Assembly (NCBI GenBank): GCA_039619475.1
Contig: CM077115.1
Location: forward strand, 147,998,274 to 148,062,273
Reading direction: 5' to 3'
Length of the DNA stretch: 64,000 bases
DNA from: Icerya purchasi
Taxonomy: Eukaryota; Arthropoda; Insecta; Hemiptera; Monophlebidae
The notes beneath the pieces are model-generated. The model did no database searches, was not told the DNA's origin, and saw only the letters and a program-made list of their open reading frames with translations. Positions 36,712 through 48,779 of the stretch are shown piece after piece (the stretch's first letter is position 1; every line of letters starts with the position of its first letter). The translations under genes and the position numbers were made by a program.

Positions 36712-38373
36712 GCTAGACCCCATTCGCAATGCTAAAATTGATACTTTGCAGCTCGACACGATCGTACCAATTTTTTTGCTTCTATCCATATCTGTGCCAG
36801 TAGATTGCACTAGCAGATGTTAGCTGTATGCTTGATGTCCTAAAACTGTTAACAATTAACATTTAGCCGGTTTTGCTGTAACTATGGGAGTTTGAATTTC
36901 AATGTTCTAATATATTATAAAGTGTATGATGTACCACACTTGTATTACATAGTTATATTAATTGCATCCGGAAGCACAACTATGAATACTGTATGATATA
37001 TTCTACTACATTACTCCCTTTTTATTGTAATCGATATAAAAATAAAGTTTTATAGTTCAACTTTAATTTGAAAAAGTTCGGATATTACACGATATTAATC
37101 CATCGAGCGAAAGATTATATTTACAAAATAGAGTTATAAAAGCGACTAACAATGAACATTCGAGAAATTATCTTCTATATGCACTATGTAATGGTTTTTA
37201 AATCATGGTTTCAACATATGGTCTGAATATTAAAAAAAAAGTTGTCGATTTATAAATGCATAGTTAAAACATTACAGTTATTATTTAAATATACCTGTAT
37301 GGTTACAAATTTTTTTAAGAAGCATTTTGTAATAATAATGATGAGCAGAAATAATGGTAATAAATGAAATAAAGAATTAAAGGGAAATAAAGTTCAGAAA
37401 AAATCTTACGGCAATACAACAAATTATTCAACTAACAACAATCTCAGAAACCATAATTATACTCTCGAACATAGAAAAAATGTTGTCTATTATTTATGAA
37501 CTTATTTTGTGTAGTACATCGAAAAATGTAATACAAACTGAGACACAGGATTTCGGAAGTAATTAAGGTGCTTTAAAAAAATTTAATGGTAAACGATCTT
37601 TACATAATGTTTACAATTACATTTAGTTAAAAGTTGTGTCTATTTAAACATTATCATTAAATACATATTCAGATATGCAAATATAAAAACAGAATTATGC
37701 AAATGTAAGTTAATGTACAATTATGATAAGGAAGACGCATCTTTTTATAAATAAGTAAATAAAAACTCGCAAAGCATTGACGATTTTAATAAAATGTTAT
37801 GTGAGTTCCGACGGCTAATCTCTGTGGAAATTGTTCACATAAATAATTTTTTTTAAATCATTTTCTCCCGAAAATAATTATTAAATTTATGTTTACTTCG
37901 GTTGAAATTATAGTTTTGCTTTTCCCTCCAATTCACATCTTTTTTTAAACCTTCGCTTTTTTTCACATAATTATAATAAACTAGTTTTATTTTTACAATT
38001 TTTATTTTGCACGTATTTATTTTAAATAATTTTGAGTTAAAGTTAGTAGTAAGTGTATAAAAAATATTTCACATTGTTTAAAAATAAAACAATTATTAAT
38101 ACTCTCTACATAATTTATTATAACATTAAGAAAATTTTTCTAATATAAAATACATAACATTTGTTTAAATATTTTAAAATAAAAAGATAACTACGCTGTT
38201 GGTTTTGACTTTTAGTACACGCTTAAGCATTAAACCCGTACACATTACCACTAAACCACCATTTCACTTAAATAATTAGGTCTAAAATATTGTAATATAG
38301 TATTGTATATAAAAACAGTGCGATCGTGAAGCGTTGCAAAGTATCAATTTTAGCATTGCGAATGAAGTCTAGC
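36712..38373. mobile_element. TIR transposon, 1,662 bp, non-autonomous, 9-bp target duplication (Mutator-like?)
   Basis: Ends GCTAGACCCCATTCGCAATG and, on the minus strand, GCTAGACTTCATTCGCAATG; similarity extends about 55-60 bp inward. It is flanked by a perfect 9-bp direct repeat GTGGACATT at 36703-36711 and 38374-38382. A 9-bp duplication with extended inverted repeats fits Mutator-like elements best, but other superfamilies cannot be excluded. No transposase frame; the interior is AT-rich and contains the same decayed tRNA-like box as the left arm. Confidence 0.88.
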
Positions 38374-38796
38374 GTGGACATTAGCTAGAAAGAAGAAAAA
38401 AATTAACTTATGAACAAAAAATACAATAGTTGGAAAAAAAGAATTAGTATTTATGAAATACTTAAGGAAGACCTAGCAGAAGGAATAACAAATCTCGAAA
38501 AAGAACACAATTTATCGTTTATATCTAAATTAAAATATAAAAACAGTAAAATTAATATTTTTTAATGGTTAAAATTATACCGCAAGGTGTAACTTTATTT
38601 TAAGTTTTGAAGAATTTAAAATAAAAAATGAATTAAACCATAATTGACAGTTAACAAAAAAGTTAAAGAACTAAAATCTGGCAAACGGTGGACTATTGTA
38701 GCTAAATTCCTGCATTATTGATAAAATTATTTAATTATAGTTATTTAAAAATAGATATTAATTAAAAAGTTAATTATTGATCTAAAAATTAGTTAA

Positions 38797-40889
38797 GGGC
38801 AGGGTAAGTTTTTAAAGGCGAAATAAAGGCACATTTTCATGATTTTTTTTTTGGCATATTAATAATATTGGTTTATTTATTTCTTACATGCGGTATAGTA
38901 TAACATCTAAAGTACCTTTGGAAAAATTTTCAATTAAAAATATCAATAAATAAGTCCGTGACAGCGGATCTCCGGAGGCGCCTCGAAAAAGAGTTGTTTT
39001 GCGGTGAATTTCATAACTCGTTACTGGATCATCGGAAACGAAAAAATCGAAATGCGTTTAAAAGGTGATATGTTTCCCGAGGTAGTCAGAGGGAGTTTTT
39101 TTTTCGATTTTATTATTTTTGGTAGCATATGAAAGTGAAAGACGCGATTTACGCCAAAGAATTTCGGTGAATTTGTTATTATAAAATGGAAAAAAATTGT
39201 AAGAAAAAAAAAACTCCCTCTGATTACCTGTTGATTTATGTTTAGAAATAGTGTTTAAAATTTCAAAAGGATTGGTCAAATAGATTTTGAGTTATAATGT
39301 TCACGAACTTCAAAAATTACGTTTGCGAGAAAATCGATTTAAAGGTTTTTATACTCCAATATCCAAAATTGGTATAATTTTTTATACTTATACAGAATCA
39401 TCAATGCCAGTTCCGTACAGTGAAACACTGTCATTCAGGATGTCCAATGCATCTTTTTGCTTTTGCCTACGTTGGATTCTACCCTCTTTACTTGTACGTG
39501 CAGCTTGTTTGTCCGCTCTGGTTATTCATAGTTCATCAGATGCGTGCGCCCATTGGTGAGCACTTGGGCCTGTAGAGATGCTCATTTCATTCAAAATGGA
39601 CAACAAAGCAAAAGATCCTTCATTGAAAGTGCATGCTGCTACATTTGCTGCAATTTCAACGATTGCAGTATCGCTCACTGATTTTGGAGAAATTTTCCAA
39701 ATAAGTTGATTGAAACTCTCGTTGTTATTCTGCGTGTAACCTCCAAGACACCGCTGCAAAAGTGTGTCCTTTCTCAAATCTTCGTAGATTAGTTTTATCG
39801 CTTCACTTCATAATGCTATTGCCTAGACCCTTCTTTACCTCTTTCACTAGACGGAACATACCGAGGCTCTTTGCATTTTTCAACTGACACTTTGATTTTG
39901 AAGTTCGTCTACATATTTATTTCCCTTCGGACTGCTAATTGCACGAGTTCTAGTATCGATCTTTTTTGACTCCCTTGCTATATCTCCATAGTAGTTCTGG
40001 CCGTCTCCATCTTCCCCGAATAACTTTCTTAGTGTCCTCAGTTTCCTTTTGTCCTACGTTCTTCCTTCTTGATGGGTAATCGTCCGTAGCTGACAAGTCC
40101 AATAAAAAAGTAATAAAAAAAAAAAAAAGCTTAACTTTCCGATTTGCATCTGCGAAAAAACATTTTCCCATCACAACTAACGCACGTCACTAATGTAGAT
40201 AAAGTTGAAAATACTAAAAGGAAGTCTATAATTCTGTAATGTTTCTCTAAATCTTGCTCTACACTTCCTACAGTACTCAGTTTTATTTATTTATACGATG
40301 CGCTGGACGCTTCCACATCGTCATTTTTGCGTTTTGGGAATTTCTTTTTTCTCGGTCGACCCAAAATATCACCATCTTTCTGCCGATCTTGTCTTGTCAC
40401 TTTTTTTGGCATTTCGCAAATAAATAAATAAATTTATCATGACACAACACAAACCAAGCGAAAATACAGCTCCAAACGAATGAACACAAATAAAAATTAA
40501 CGGAAAACTACGATAAAATTTTACCGTCTCTGTACCATCCGCTCGGCCGAAAGTGGGCCAGTAAATTAATTTACCGGAAATATACCGTATACGATATACC
40601 GGAAATACACAATATATGCAAGGGCAACTTACATACATACAAAGACCCATAAAAGTAGAAAGTAATTAGGAGTTTACAAAGGGATTAAAGCAAATTCCAG
40701 GTAGGCGCGTCAAGCAGTTGTCAGGCAGATATAAAAATCGAGCATAAGGGCCGGTCGCTTGAAACGCTGTATCTTCGTTAGTTTCGTTCCGATTTACTTG
40801 AAATTTTGACATAATACTCTCGACATGTTGTACATTCAGAAAAAATAAAAAAAAATACAAAAAAAAAGTTTTAAAACCTTACCCCGCCC
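38797..40889. mobile_element. Kolobok-like transposon flanked by TTAA, 2,093 bp
   Basis: Terminal inverted repeats GGGCAGGGTAAGTTTTTAAA (left) and, on the minus strand, GGGCGGGGTAAGGTTTTAAA (right), flanked by TTAA at 38793-38796 and 40890-40893. TTAA duplications are made by Kolobok and piggyBac; the ends lack the piggyBac CCCTAG start, so Kolobok-like is preferred. A decayed minus-strand transposase-like protein lies inside. Confidence 0.8.
39290..40180 (-). pseudogene. Transposase-associated protein of the TTAA element (Mutator-like/Kolobok family), decayed
   Basis: Clearest block is 39777-39526: LLQRCLGGYTQNNNESFNQL, then IWKISPK, VEIAANVAACTFNEGSFALL and LNEMSI. This C..G.TQN.NESFN.LIW...PK...FN.G pattern is common in multicopy insect transposon proteins annotated as Mutator-like transposase. 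Further downstream RTSKEGRIQRRQKQKD keeps the basic tail. Stops and frameshifts elsewhere (about 39800-39950) show it is dead. Recognisable catalytic acidic residues were not located. Confidence 0.65.
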
Positions 40890-42189
40890 TTAAGTTACAC
40901 AAACATTTTCGTTTGAAACAACGTCCGAAAAAATCGGAAATGTACTTTTTTGTATGTGATTTAAATAAAAAACAATCATGAGTAAGAATATTTTTTCAAA
41001 AAATAAAAATTAATAATATTGAATTTTAAACGATTTCGCCGCAGCGCGCCAAGTAAATTTAATAACGGCACCCGGTAACTAATTACAGCATTACCACGAA
41101 GTTATTAAATGATTACATTAACCGCTGTGCTAATAATTGCAATGAGCAACGCTTAGTATTTACTATCATTTAAATTTCAAATAGGCCATTTTTAAACATA
41201 ACACGATATAATCAACTAAAATGTAGCCGATGAGACAATTGACTATCTAGTAAAACTGCAATAACATCATTTGGAATTTGATAAAAAGTTATGAAACAAT
41301 TAACAATTACGCCATTACAATGCTCTAAAAAATCTATAATAGGATATTTATTGTAGTATACAGAAATTTATTATTACATAAATTACATGAGAAAATACTA
41401 ATTATAATAAATGTATAACTTTAATAATATAAACATATTTTCGTGTAATTTATTTAAAATATAACCGACAAGACTGCGACATATCAGAATAAAACATTGG
41501 CAGGACTAAATGGTAAGTTGTTTATAAAACTGCAATCTTAATACAATGTACATTTTAATTTTTTATGTAAATTTTTTAAGTATTTTTTATTTGTAGTTAC
41601 GAAAAAAAATTGTCAATTACCTTGTGCAGTTCGCAAAATTAATTGCAAGAGTTACGTTGAAATGAATAATTTAACTATACACATTATTAACCAGGAAATG
41701 TTTTACTTTCATATTAAAAATGATAAGTTATAATAAAAACCTTATAAATGTACATATTCATACAAGTGCTGGGCAGAAGGTATGACGATATTACAAATAT
41801 AAAATTGAATCCTTTTGTTATGAATTCTATTTTATTTAAATGTAAGTTATGGTTAATTTTTTTCAACATACAGAATCCTCAGCGCATAAAACATTGTTTC
41901 ACTGACCTATTTTTTTAAATATTTCGAGCCTTAAATAAGTTTCTTTTTTTTTTACTGATGTACTTCCAGAATTACTTCAGAAAGGTTGATGATTTACAAT
42001 TGAACATGCCACTTCTAACCCTATTAAATTACATATATAATAAAATGAGCATTACTACTTTTCGGACATATGTCGATTGCAACCTTAATCATTTGAACTA
42101 CGCTCATATGCAAGTGAATAATTAAAATGAAAAAAAAAAACACTCCTTCCCGAAAATAATAAATACCTTACACATTTTACAATTAAACT

Positions 42190-42395
42190 CTATCGCAAAC
42201 GTCGTACAACTTCATTTCCGGCGCACTACATACATATATTCGAAAGCAAAACAGCAACTCCAGCAGTTCTCGAAAAATGGCGAGCGTGACAATAAACAAT
42301 AACTTAAAATACACCGCAAATGCTCGTGAATTTACGAGCGGCTATAGACAATAACTTAAAATATATCGCAAGCGCTCAGGAATTTTTTTTCCTTC
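42190..42395. other. CpG-richer block with a 51-bp tandem duplication
   Basis: Locally CpG-richer than the surroundings. The unit ACAATAACTTAAAATA(C/T)A... with CGCAA(A/G)(T/C)GCTC is repeated at about 42297 and 42348. It could be a promoter fragment or the end of a repeat; a short ATG frame at 42278 is not convincing. Confidence 0.4.
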
Positions 42396-43129
42396 ATTTA
42401 TAGGTAATAATAATATTTAAGTGTTATATATCTGTATCTTTTTACTTTTATTATGTTTTTAAGTATTTATTTTTATTACATATTTTTAAAATTATAGTAC
42501 AAAATTCCGAAATGTTTAGTATATTTTATATACCGTAATATTTGAAACGATTTATGATGTTTACTTTTAAAGTTTTTATAAAATGAGTCAAGTAGAATTA
42601 CAAATTTTAGAATTACTTTGCTTTTGCGTGCTTCATGAAGCTTCTATCGATGTCAGTTATATATTTGTATATTAATTGTTTATAATAAATATAGTTACAT
42701 TTACAATAAACCAATAATAAAATGTTTAATTTTAGAATGAATATTTGCTTAGAATAGTTTCATTCGTTTTCAATTTTCACATTACTCAAAATGAAGAAGC
42801 AAAACACTGATATAATTGCATGTTACAATGTGAATATATAACATTACTTATTTTCCTTTTTATATTTAACAGAAAATCAATATTTGAATATTTATTTATT
42901 TTAATCGCCATGCAGTGAATATTTTAACGAAAAAAGTTTTTCAGAATTTTTTTAATTGTGCAAACAATTAATTAACTAATAATAATTGTTGTAAATAAAA
43001 TAATAAAAAATATATACATAGCCCTATAAGTAAAGTTCAAATTAAAAAAAAATAAAACCGAAATAATTATACTCGAATAGTTTTCACGCGAGAAAAGTAG
43101 TCAATCCTGAAAATAATTTGTAAAGACCC

Positions 43130-43470
43130 TCGATGCGCGCCGGGTTACAACACAAAATACCGATACGAAGAAACAAAAAAAAATAACTAACAAAAACGAC
43201 GAACAAATATTACCAATTCCAATTTGACCAAACGTTAACACAATTTAATATACAAAGAATAAAATGAAAATCTCGTACCACGTGTACACACATCTACGCA
43301 ACCAAAACACGCACAAAACCCGTCGTTAGAATATCACTCGCGCAACATTCGCAACTACCTGTAGTAGACTGACTGACCCAAACAAAAAAAATCGCCATGC
43401 CGTCTAAACAAAGACAGACGCTATCCCTTAGAAAATGGCCGTTCCTTTATAGCGGCGCTAGTGCATGAAC
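43130..43470 (-). promoter_or_regulatory. Promoter/first-exon-like region, minus strand
   Basis: Higher GC and CpG content in an AT-rich setting. On the minus strand a TATA-like CTATAAAGG near 43445-43455 is followed by gggatagcgtctgtc and a good splice donor context CTACTACAG|GTAGTT near 43360. No coding exon that would use it was identified; the subunit-c-like exon at 35636 is the nearest minus-strand candidate. An LTR edge is an alternative. Confidence 0.3.
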
Positions 43471-43873
43471 GAATTTAAAATATAAAATAATACGAAACAT
43501 ATTTACATATAAAAATAACGATATAAGAAAATGAAAAAATTTTATCGACAATAATAGAAACAATTAAAGTTCAAATTTATCAAAATGCATTTAATTGTTA
43601 CTATCAATGAACTAACTAAATATTTTTCTATATTTCTACTGTTATAATGTATTTATTACTAATGGTCGTAATCTTAATGAAGTAAGAGTTACTAAGTCAT
43701 TTTCCAAGACTTCATAAAATCTCTTTTCTGGTTTTTTAAATAATTTTTGAGCTCTACATGCCACAAACTCAACTGTAGGTTTTCAACATAATTTATTAAT
43801 AAAATATTTGCAGCATCTTAAGTAAAAATGTTTTACAATATTCTTAAGTTGATCCTTATAAACTACCACCACA

Positions 43874-45112
43874 CATGGCCGCCGGGAGGGGGGTGCAAGG
43901 AGGTGCACTTGCACCCCTCTGTCGGGAAAGAAAATACACAGAAAAAGATGAAGAATTTTTCTTTATGAAGTCATCGTTGGAATAAAAACTTAAGGCATTT
44001 GGATTGCTGTTCAAATTTACTTATCACCTTGTCGATAAATTCAGTGTCCTGCTCTACTCTTTTCCTGTGAACACTGAGCATGCACAGGCCGCTTAGCCTT
44101 GCGTCTCTCATCGTTGACCGATTCCAAGTCTTGACATTTCGTAACGTGCTAAATGAACATTCAATGCTATATGTTGTTGCTGGAATAGTTAAACCAATTT
44201 TGATTGCCTTACATACCGCTGGGTAATATGGGGTGGCTCAAGCAATCAAATCTGCGTATTCAACAATGGATTCATTTAAAGCCACATCACTTACTTCATT
44301 TGTCTTCAATATCTCGTACCACGTGATAGCCTCGGCAATAAAATTATGTAGAAAATCTCCATAAAGGTTCTGTATATCTTCTGCTACATCTAAAAATGAA
44401 GATTTATCTAATTTTCTGATATTTTCTTGGTGGAGCTGCATAAGTGAAAATGCGTTTTTGTGTGTTGAAGAGAATCGATTTCTCAGGGAAGAAATGATAG
44501 AATATAAATATGGGATGAAGATAGATATTCTGAAAAATTCTTTTACATTTTCAGATGATTGATTTGATCTCTGGGCCTGCCTTGTCGCTATTTGAGGATG
44601 CTTAAACTCAACATCCAATTCTTCGCAAATTTTTTGAGCTTTCTCAAAAATGACCGAAAACTGCATAGATGCATTATCGCGGTGATACTAAAGCATGTCC
44701 GTTAGTTTATTTACGTGATCGTGTATTGCCTTTATATTCATAATTACTTCTTGTAATTGGTTGCAGCAGACGGGTTCAAGTTTGGCAGAATAGGAAGCAA
44801 TTACTACGAGTGTCACAATGTATGTTGCAGTCATGTACAGCTGGTGTGCTTTGGTTTTCCTTTTTTAAGAGTTCAGTGCGTCGTGCGAAAGTTCTTCTAA
44901 AACTCGTACAATAGTTGGAAAGTTTTCAGAAAATTTTCTGATACTTTTGCACTTTGCTATCCAACGCGTTTCACAAGAGGTGGTATATTTGGGATTTTAT
45001 TTCGCCGCAATGTACGCTCTCTAAAAAAATTTATGATACCCTTTGTAGTCGCAGCAATATTTCTTACTTCACTGACATCGTTCAAATCATTGATGACAAG
45101 ATTAAATGCATG
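43874..45112 (-). pseudogene. hAT transposase, 3' two-thirds (ZMYM1-like lineage)
   Basis: Minus-strand frame from 45112: CLHAFNLVINDLNDVSEVRN (the C.AH.LNL block), SFR/FFRE.TLRR segment, then 44666-44238 with QIATRQAQRSNQSSENVKEF and YEILKTNEVSDVALN. It ends with the hAT dimerisation motif, SIECSFSTLRNVKTWNRSTM followed by DARLSGLCMLSVHR near 44070-44170. A few stops occur (44237, 44690 region). The 3' terminus catggccgccgggaggggg at 43874 resembles other hAT ends here. The 5' third is missing beyond 45112, where a MITE copy is inserted. Confidence 0.85.
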
Positions 45113-45328
45113 CAGGCACGGATTAACCGGGGTTACGGAAATATTAGGGGCCCTTTTTGGAAGTGACAAAATTATTAGTTTTATAGAATAACTATATTTT
45201 TTAAAATTTAATTTAATTATATTATTTTGAATTCACAAATTAACATATAATTATTAATGTAAACAAAACTAAATGTCCTACAGACAATAGGTAGAATTTT
45301 CGATGCCAAAAAATATATATACATATAT

Positions 45329-45369
<41 letters not shown>

Positions 45370-45465
45370 ATTTTAAACAATGAAATTTTTTCTTGTTTTT
45401 TTTTTTCCTGCAAATTCTTGTATAAAATATCGTTAAAATGTATGAACGGTGAAAATCTGTTTCGA
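45113..45465 (-). mobile_element. hAT MITE copy A (partial), related to 49062-49810
   Basis: Starts CAGGCACGGATTAACCGGGG at the point where the hAT transposase reading frame stops. It then matches, in reverse complement, the right half of the element at 49062-49810 (GTTACGGAAATATTAGGGGC, TTATAGAATAACTA, TTAACATATAATTATTAATG). Contains a compound (TA)(AC)(TA) microsatellite at 45315-45368. The second end was not found. Confidence 0.75.
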
Positions 45466-45575
45466 TCATGATAAATAATTTTCGGAAACAACTGTGTTTT
45501 TAAAAAGATATTTATTCGCTTAACGTTTCGACCAGCTTACACTGGCCATCATCAGAAGTTTTCAAAACAACAGAT
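45466..45575 (-). ncRNA. Hammerhead-ribozyme-like core in a Penelope-like element tail
   Basis: On the minus strand, CTGATGA (45549-45555) is followed by a 6-bp stem GGCCAG/CTGGTC with a six-base loop and then GAAAC (45525-45529): exactly the conserved hammerhead core around stem II. Flanking arms TGTTTTGAAAA and TTTTTAAAAACA can pair as stem I. Stem III is only CG/CG around TTAAG, and the usual U at position 16.1 is A. Hammerheads of this layout are known from Penelope-like retroelements. A related tail without the core is at about 49517-49567. Confidence 0.5.
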
Positions 45576-45579
45576 TTTA

Positions 45580-48360
45580 AAACTGCATGTAAAGTTTAAA
45601 TAAAGATTAAAAATAATTTACTACGTTTTATTTCAAGTTTTTGTATAATTACAGCCTAAATATCATGTTTTATATTTACGTTTTTAAAATCTTTGTGTTC
45701 TGTATTGTATAAAAGTTCATTCTTCTTAACTATTTCAATTAGTTTTTCTATTATATAAAAATTAAACACACATAGGGACAAATATTTATACAAATTACAA
45801 ACAAAAAATATATACATATGTATTTATAAATTAAAAATGGCAAAGATATGTTATATAAAAGACAACTATTATATCAAATATGTATGTATATGAAACATTT
45901 GAAATGCATGAAATGTGATTTGAGAAACTTGCTCAGCGAGCGATCCGAACAAGGAATTATTTTTCCTCGCTTGCCTCTTTTGACTATTTCTCGCCGCAAT
46001 GGGCTGTGTTACAGTTAAATGTACAGTAATCGATTTTCAGAAAACACATTACACATTTCACATTCTTCGCTACAATGGGCAATCGGCCTAAAGCTGTTTT
46101 TCCTTGTTTTATGGACGTTTTTACATTTTTTTCATTAGTGTACGAATATTTATGTAACTTACCGCAGATGTATTCCTGCAAGGAAGTCGTGTGTTAAACG
46201 CTTCCGACTTTTTAAATATACGTATGTATGTGTATGTAATATTTAACTGATTTTTCTAAAGTGGTTTTAATGATTTTGATGAATTTCATGAATTAGCGGT
46301 ATTTCGGATTTAAAAATCGACCGATAAAGGTTTTATTTTCGAGGAAACTGTATTAAATAAATAATTCTAAGAGGAAGATAACCAGTGTTCATGTCAGTGA
46401 TCATTTTATTTTTAATGCTTACTAAAAAGTAAATAATACACTTATTTACTGTGTTAAAAATACGGTAAATAGCAAACTGAAAACAAATAATTGTTCGTGA
46501 AACTCATTAATGTATTGATTAATTTGCAAGTTCAGAATAGATCCGAGCAAAGCTAATTAAAATTGAATTTTGAAATATGAACAAAGCCAAAGTGATAATC
46601 ATTAGAAGCGTCTGAGATGTACTTGTCAAGATTTCTTCTGTAATGAATGGTTCTTTTTCATTTCATTTTCACTGTAAGAATGACATTTTAATACGTTACG
46701 CCAAATTCATGAAATTTCTGATTTCAAAAATAAGCCAAATTTTACCGATTTTTTGATTTAGGTAACGCTTGTGTCTATTTTCTGAAATATGTAAATTTAT
46801 TAATTGTATTTGTTTACCATTAAAACAAAGCATTTATATTCAACATATCAATATTAATTTTATTGTCGTTTATTAAACAGTGAAACGTTAAAATAACTAT
46901 TGTTTATTTACACGTTTGTTCTAACTTTGTTTTCCAGTGGTAAATTGTATAATTAAGTTTTTAAAAGGTATTTGTGTGGTTGTAACAAACTATCAAAATT
47001 TCTGATCATTTGTGACTTCCTTTTTTTGTTTATTCCTATTTCATTATTATTTCTTTTTTTATAGAACCAATTACTTGACTTTCTATTTAACAGTCCTATT
47101 TCTTTCTCCTCTGCAGTTTGCAAATATATTATATTGAATTTTATTTAAGTTAAACCTGATTTTAATATAACACTCAAGCGTAGATAGATGTATAAATCAA
47201 CAAGAAATATAACATTAAAAATTGAAATGCCCGCAATTTGCACTGAATAACAAATATGTGATTTTAATTGCAAAAATAAACAATTTTTTTACCCCTTATA
47301 TTCATATAGTTTACGTTATCATCTAAGACTTCGTTAACATAGTTTCTTATGTAAACATTCAGTATTGCTCCTCAATGTATCATTAGAAATTACCAATTTA
47401 TTTCACATTTTCTCTACTACTATTGCAAATAATAATCGAAGATAAATTAAGAATAAAATTACTTTCATTATAGAAATTGTATGATGAATTTTACCAGTAC
47501 AAATCGGAAAAAAGATTTAGCAACTATAAATGATAATAAAACGATTTGCGAAGTTAAACTTATAGCAAAATGATGTAATTCGTAACGTCAAGGCCAAAAG
47601 TTAACCTGCATATCTTTTGTAAACGATTGAAACTCGAAACATTAAAAACTTATAAATATAAACTTGTATATTCAGGATCAGATTGTTTTAAACCCGATGA
47701 GATAGTCGTAACGAGTGGTCTCGGATTTCATAAAAACTTATGATAACACCAATCATCACCTCCTGATTGAATCTGGAAAGAATCATTTCGATTTGTGTTT
47801 TTCAGTATAAATTATAGTAAAAACTTATGGAAGCTTTAGCGCGAATTGAATTGTATTATTTAAATGTAAATATTTAAAATTAGTATGCAAGTATGTTTTA
47901 TTATGAAATTTATTACTTGTTAAAAGTTTTTAATATTAAAAAAAAAAGAAGAAAACATCTAAAACATATATCAGAAGATTGAATATTATATTAATTAATT
48001 AAAAGAACATTATTCATTTTTTTTTATTTAATAAAAAATATTTTATTCGTAGATTATGTGAAATGTAATTTATTTACAATCAATTGAAAATTATATACTA
48101 TAATGTCATGCCGTATCACACATAATACGGTAATTAATTAACTTTTGAAAAACATTTAGATGAAATTGGAATTAAATTATTATGAGTTTTTTGCGTTATT
48201 TAGAACTGTTGCATTGTGTACTGGTTTGTGATTATTTCAGATTTTGTAAGATTTTTAAAATTATTGTAATATACATAGTTTTTATCAATCACTAAACTAT
48301 GCTGATATGTACTGATATTTATAAATTATAAATATTAAACATTTTTACAGAGAATATATA
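45580..48360. other. AT-rich DNA without recognised genes
   Basis: Both strands checked; only short chance frames (for example 45984-46181 minus). No element ends recognised. Confidence 0.5.
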
Positions 48361-48371
48361 ATACAATTCAC

Positions 48372-48635
48372 AAAAAACCGACCAACGTGTTTCGGATTAA
48401 CTAACTTCTTGTTTATGGTTAATGACAATTAAAGATAAAGTTCGCAAATATAAACATAGAATAACACAACGATAAATGTTATTGCGGTATGTCGATCTTT
48501 AAACCGATATCGACATACCGTATTATCATTTATTGTTTTGTTTTGTTATTCTATGTTTACATTTGCAAACTAATTGTCGTTAAACATGAGTGTAAAGTTA
48601 ATTACTGCGAAAGTGTCGGTCGTTAATTTTTAAAA
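48372..48635. repeat. Foldback (long hairpin) element
   Basis: Two inverted arms of about 125 bp meet at 48496/48509. Innermost CGGTATGTCGAT (48485-48496) pairs with ATCGACATACCG (48509-48520). Pairing continues outward through AACATAGAATAAC and GCAAAT, and more loosely through CCGACC near the ends. The loop is only 12 bases. A transcript would be a near-perfect hairpin. Confidence 0.85.
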
Positions 48636-48779
48636 TTTATATACGATAAAACAGAAATGTAGATAAATAATGTTAATTTAAACATGAACTGGTATTATAT
48701 TTAATTACATTCATAACGGTTTCATTTACAAGAATGGTTCTTCCGACAGCTAGAGCTATGGTTAGGGTTTACTCCTCAT

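Noticed and set aside
36547..36810. 87-codon minus-strand frame
   Set aside because: Overlaps the terminal inverted repeat of the 36712-38373 element and shows no protein motif.
42278..42340. Start of a small gene at ATGGCGAGCGTG
   Set aside because: The frame closes after about 22 codons inside a tandem duplication and there is no downstream donor of note.
45104..45910. 9-bp AAATGCATG duplication bounding a 790-bp MITE
   Set aside because: The right-hand site has no matching inverted end, and homology to the other MITE copy stops about 400 bp earlier; the near-palindromic word is easily met by chance.
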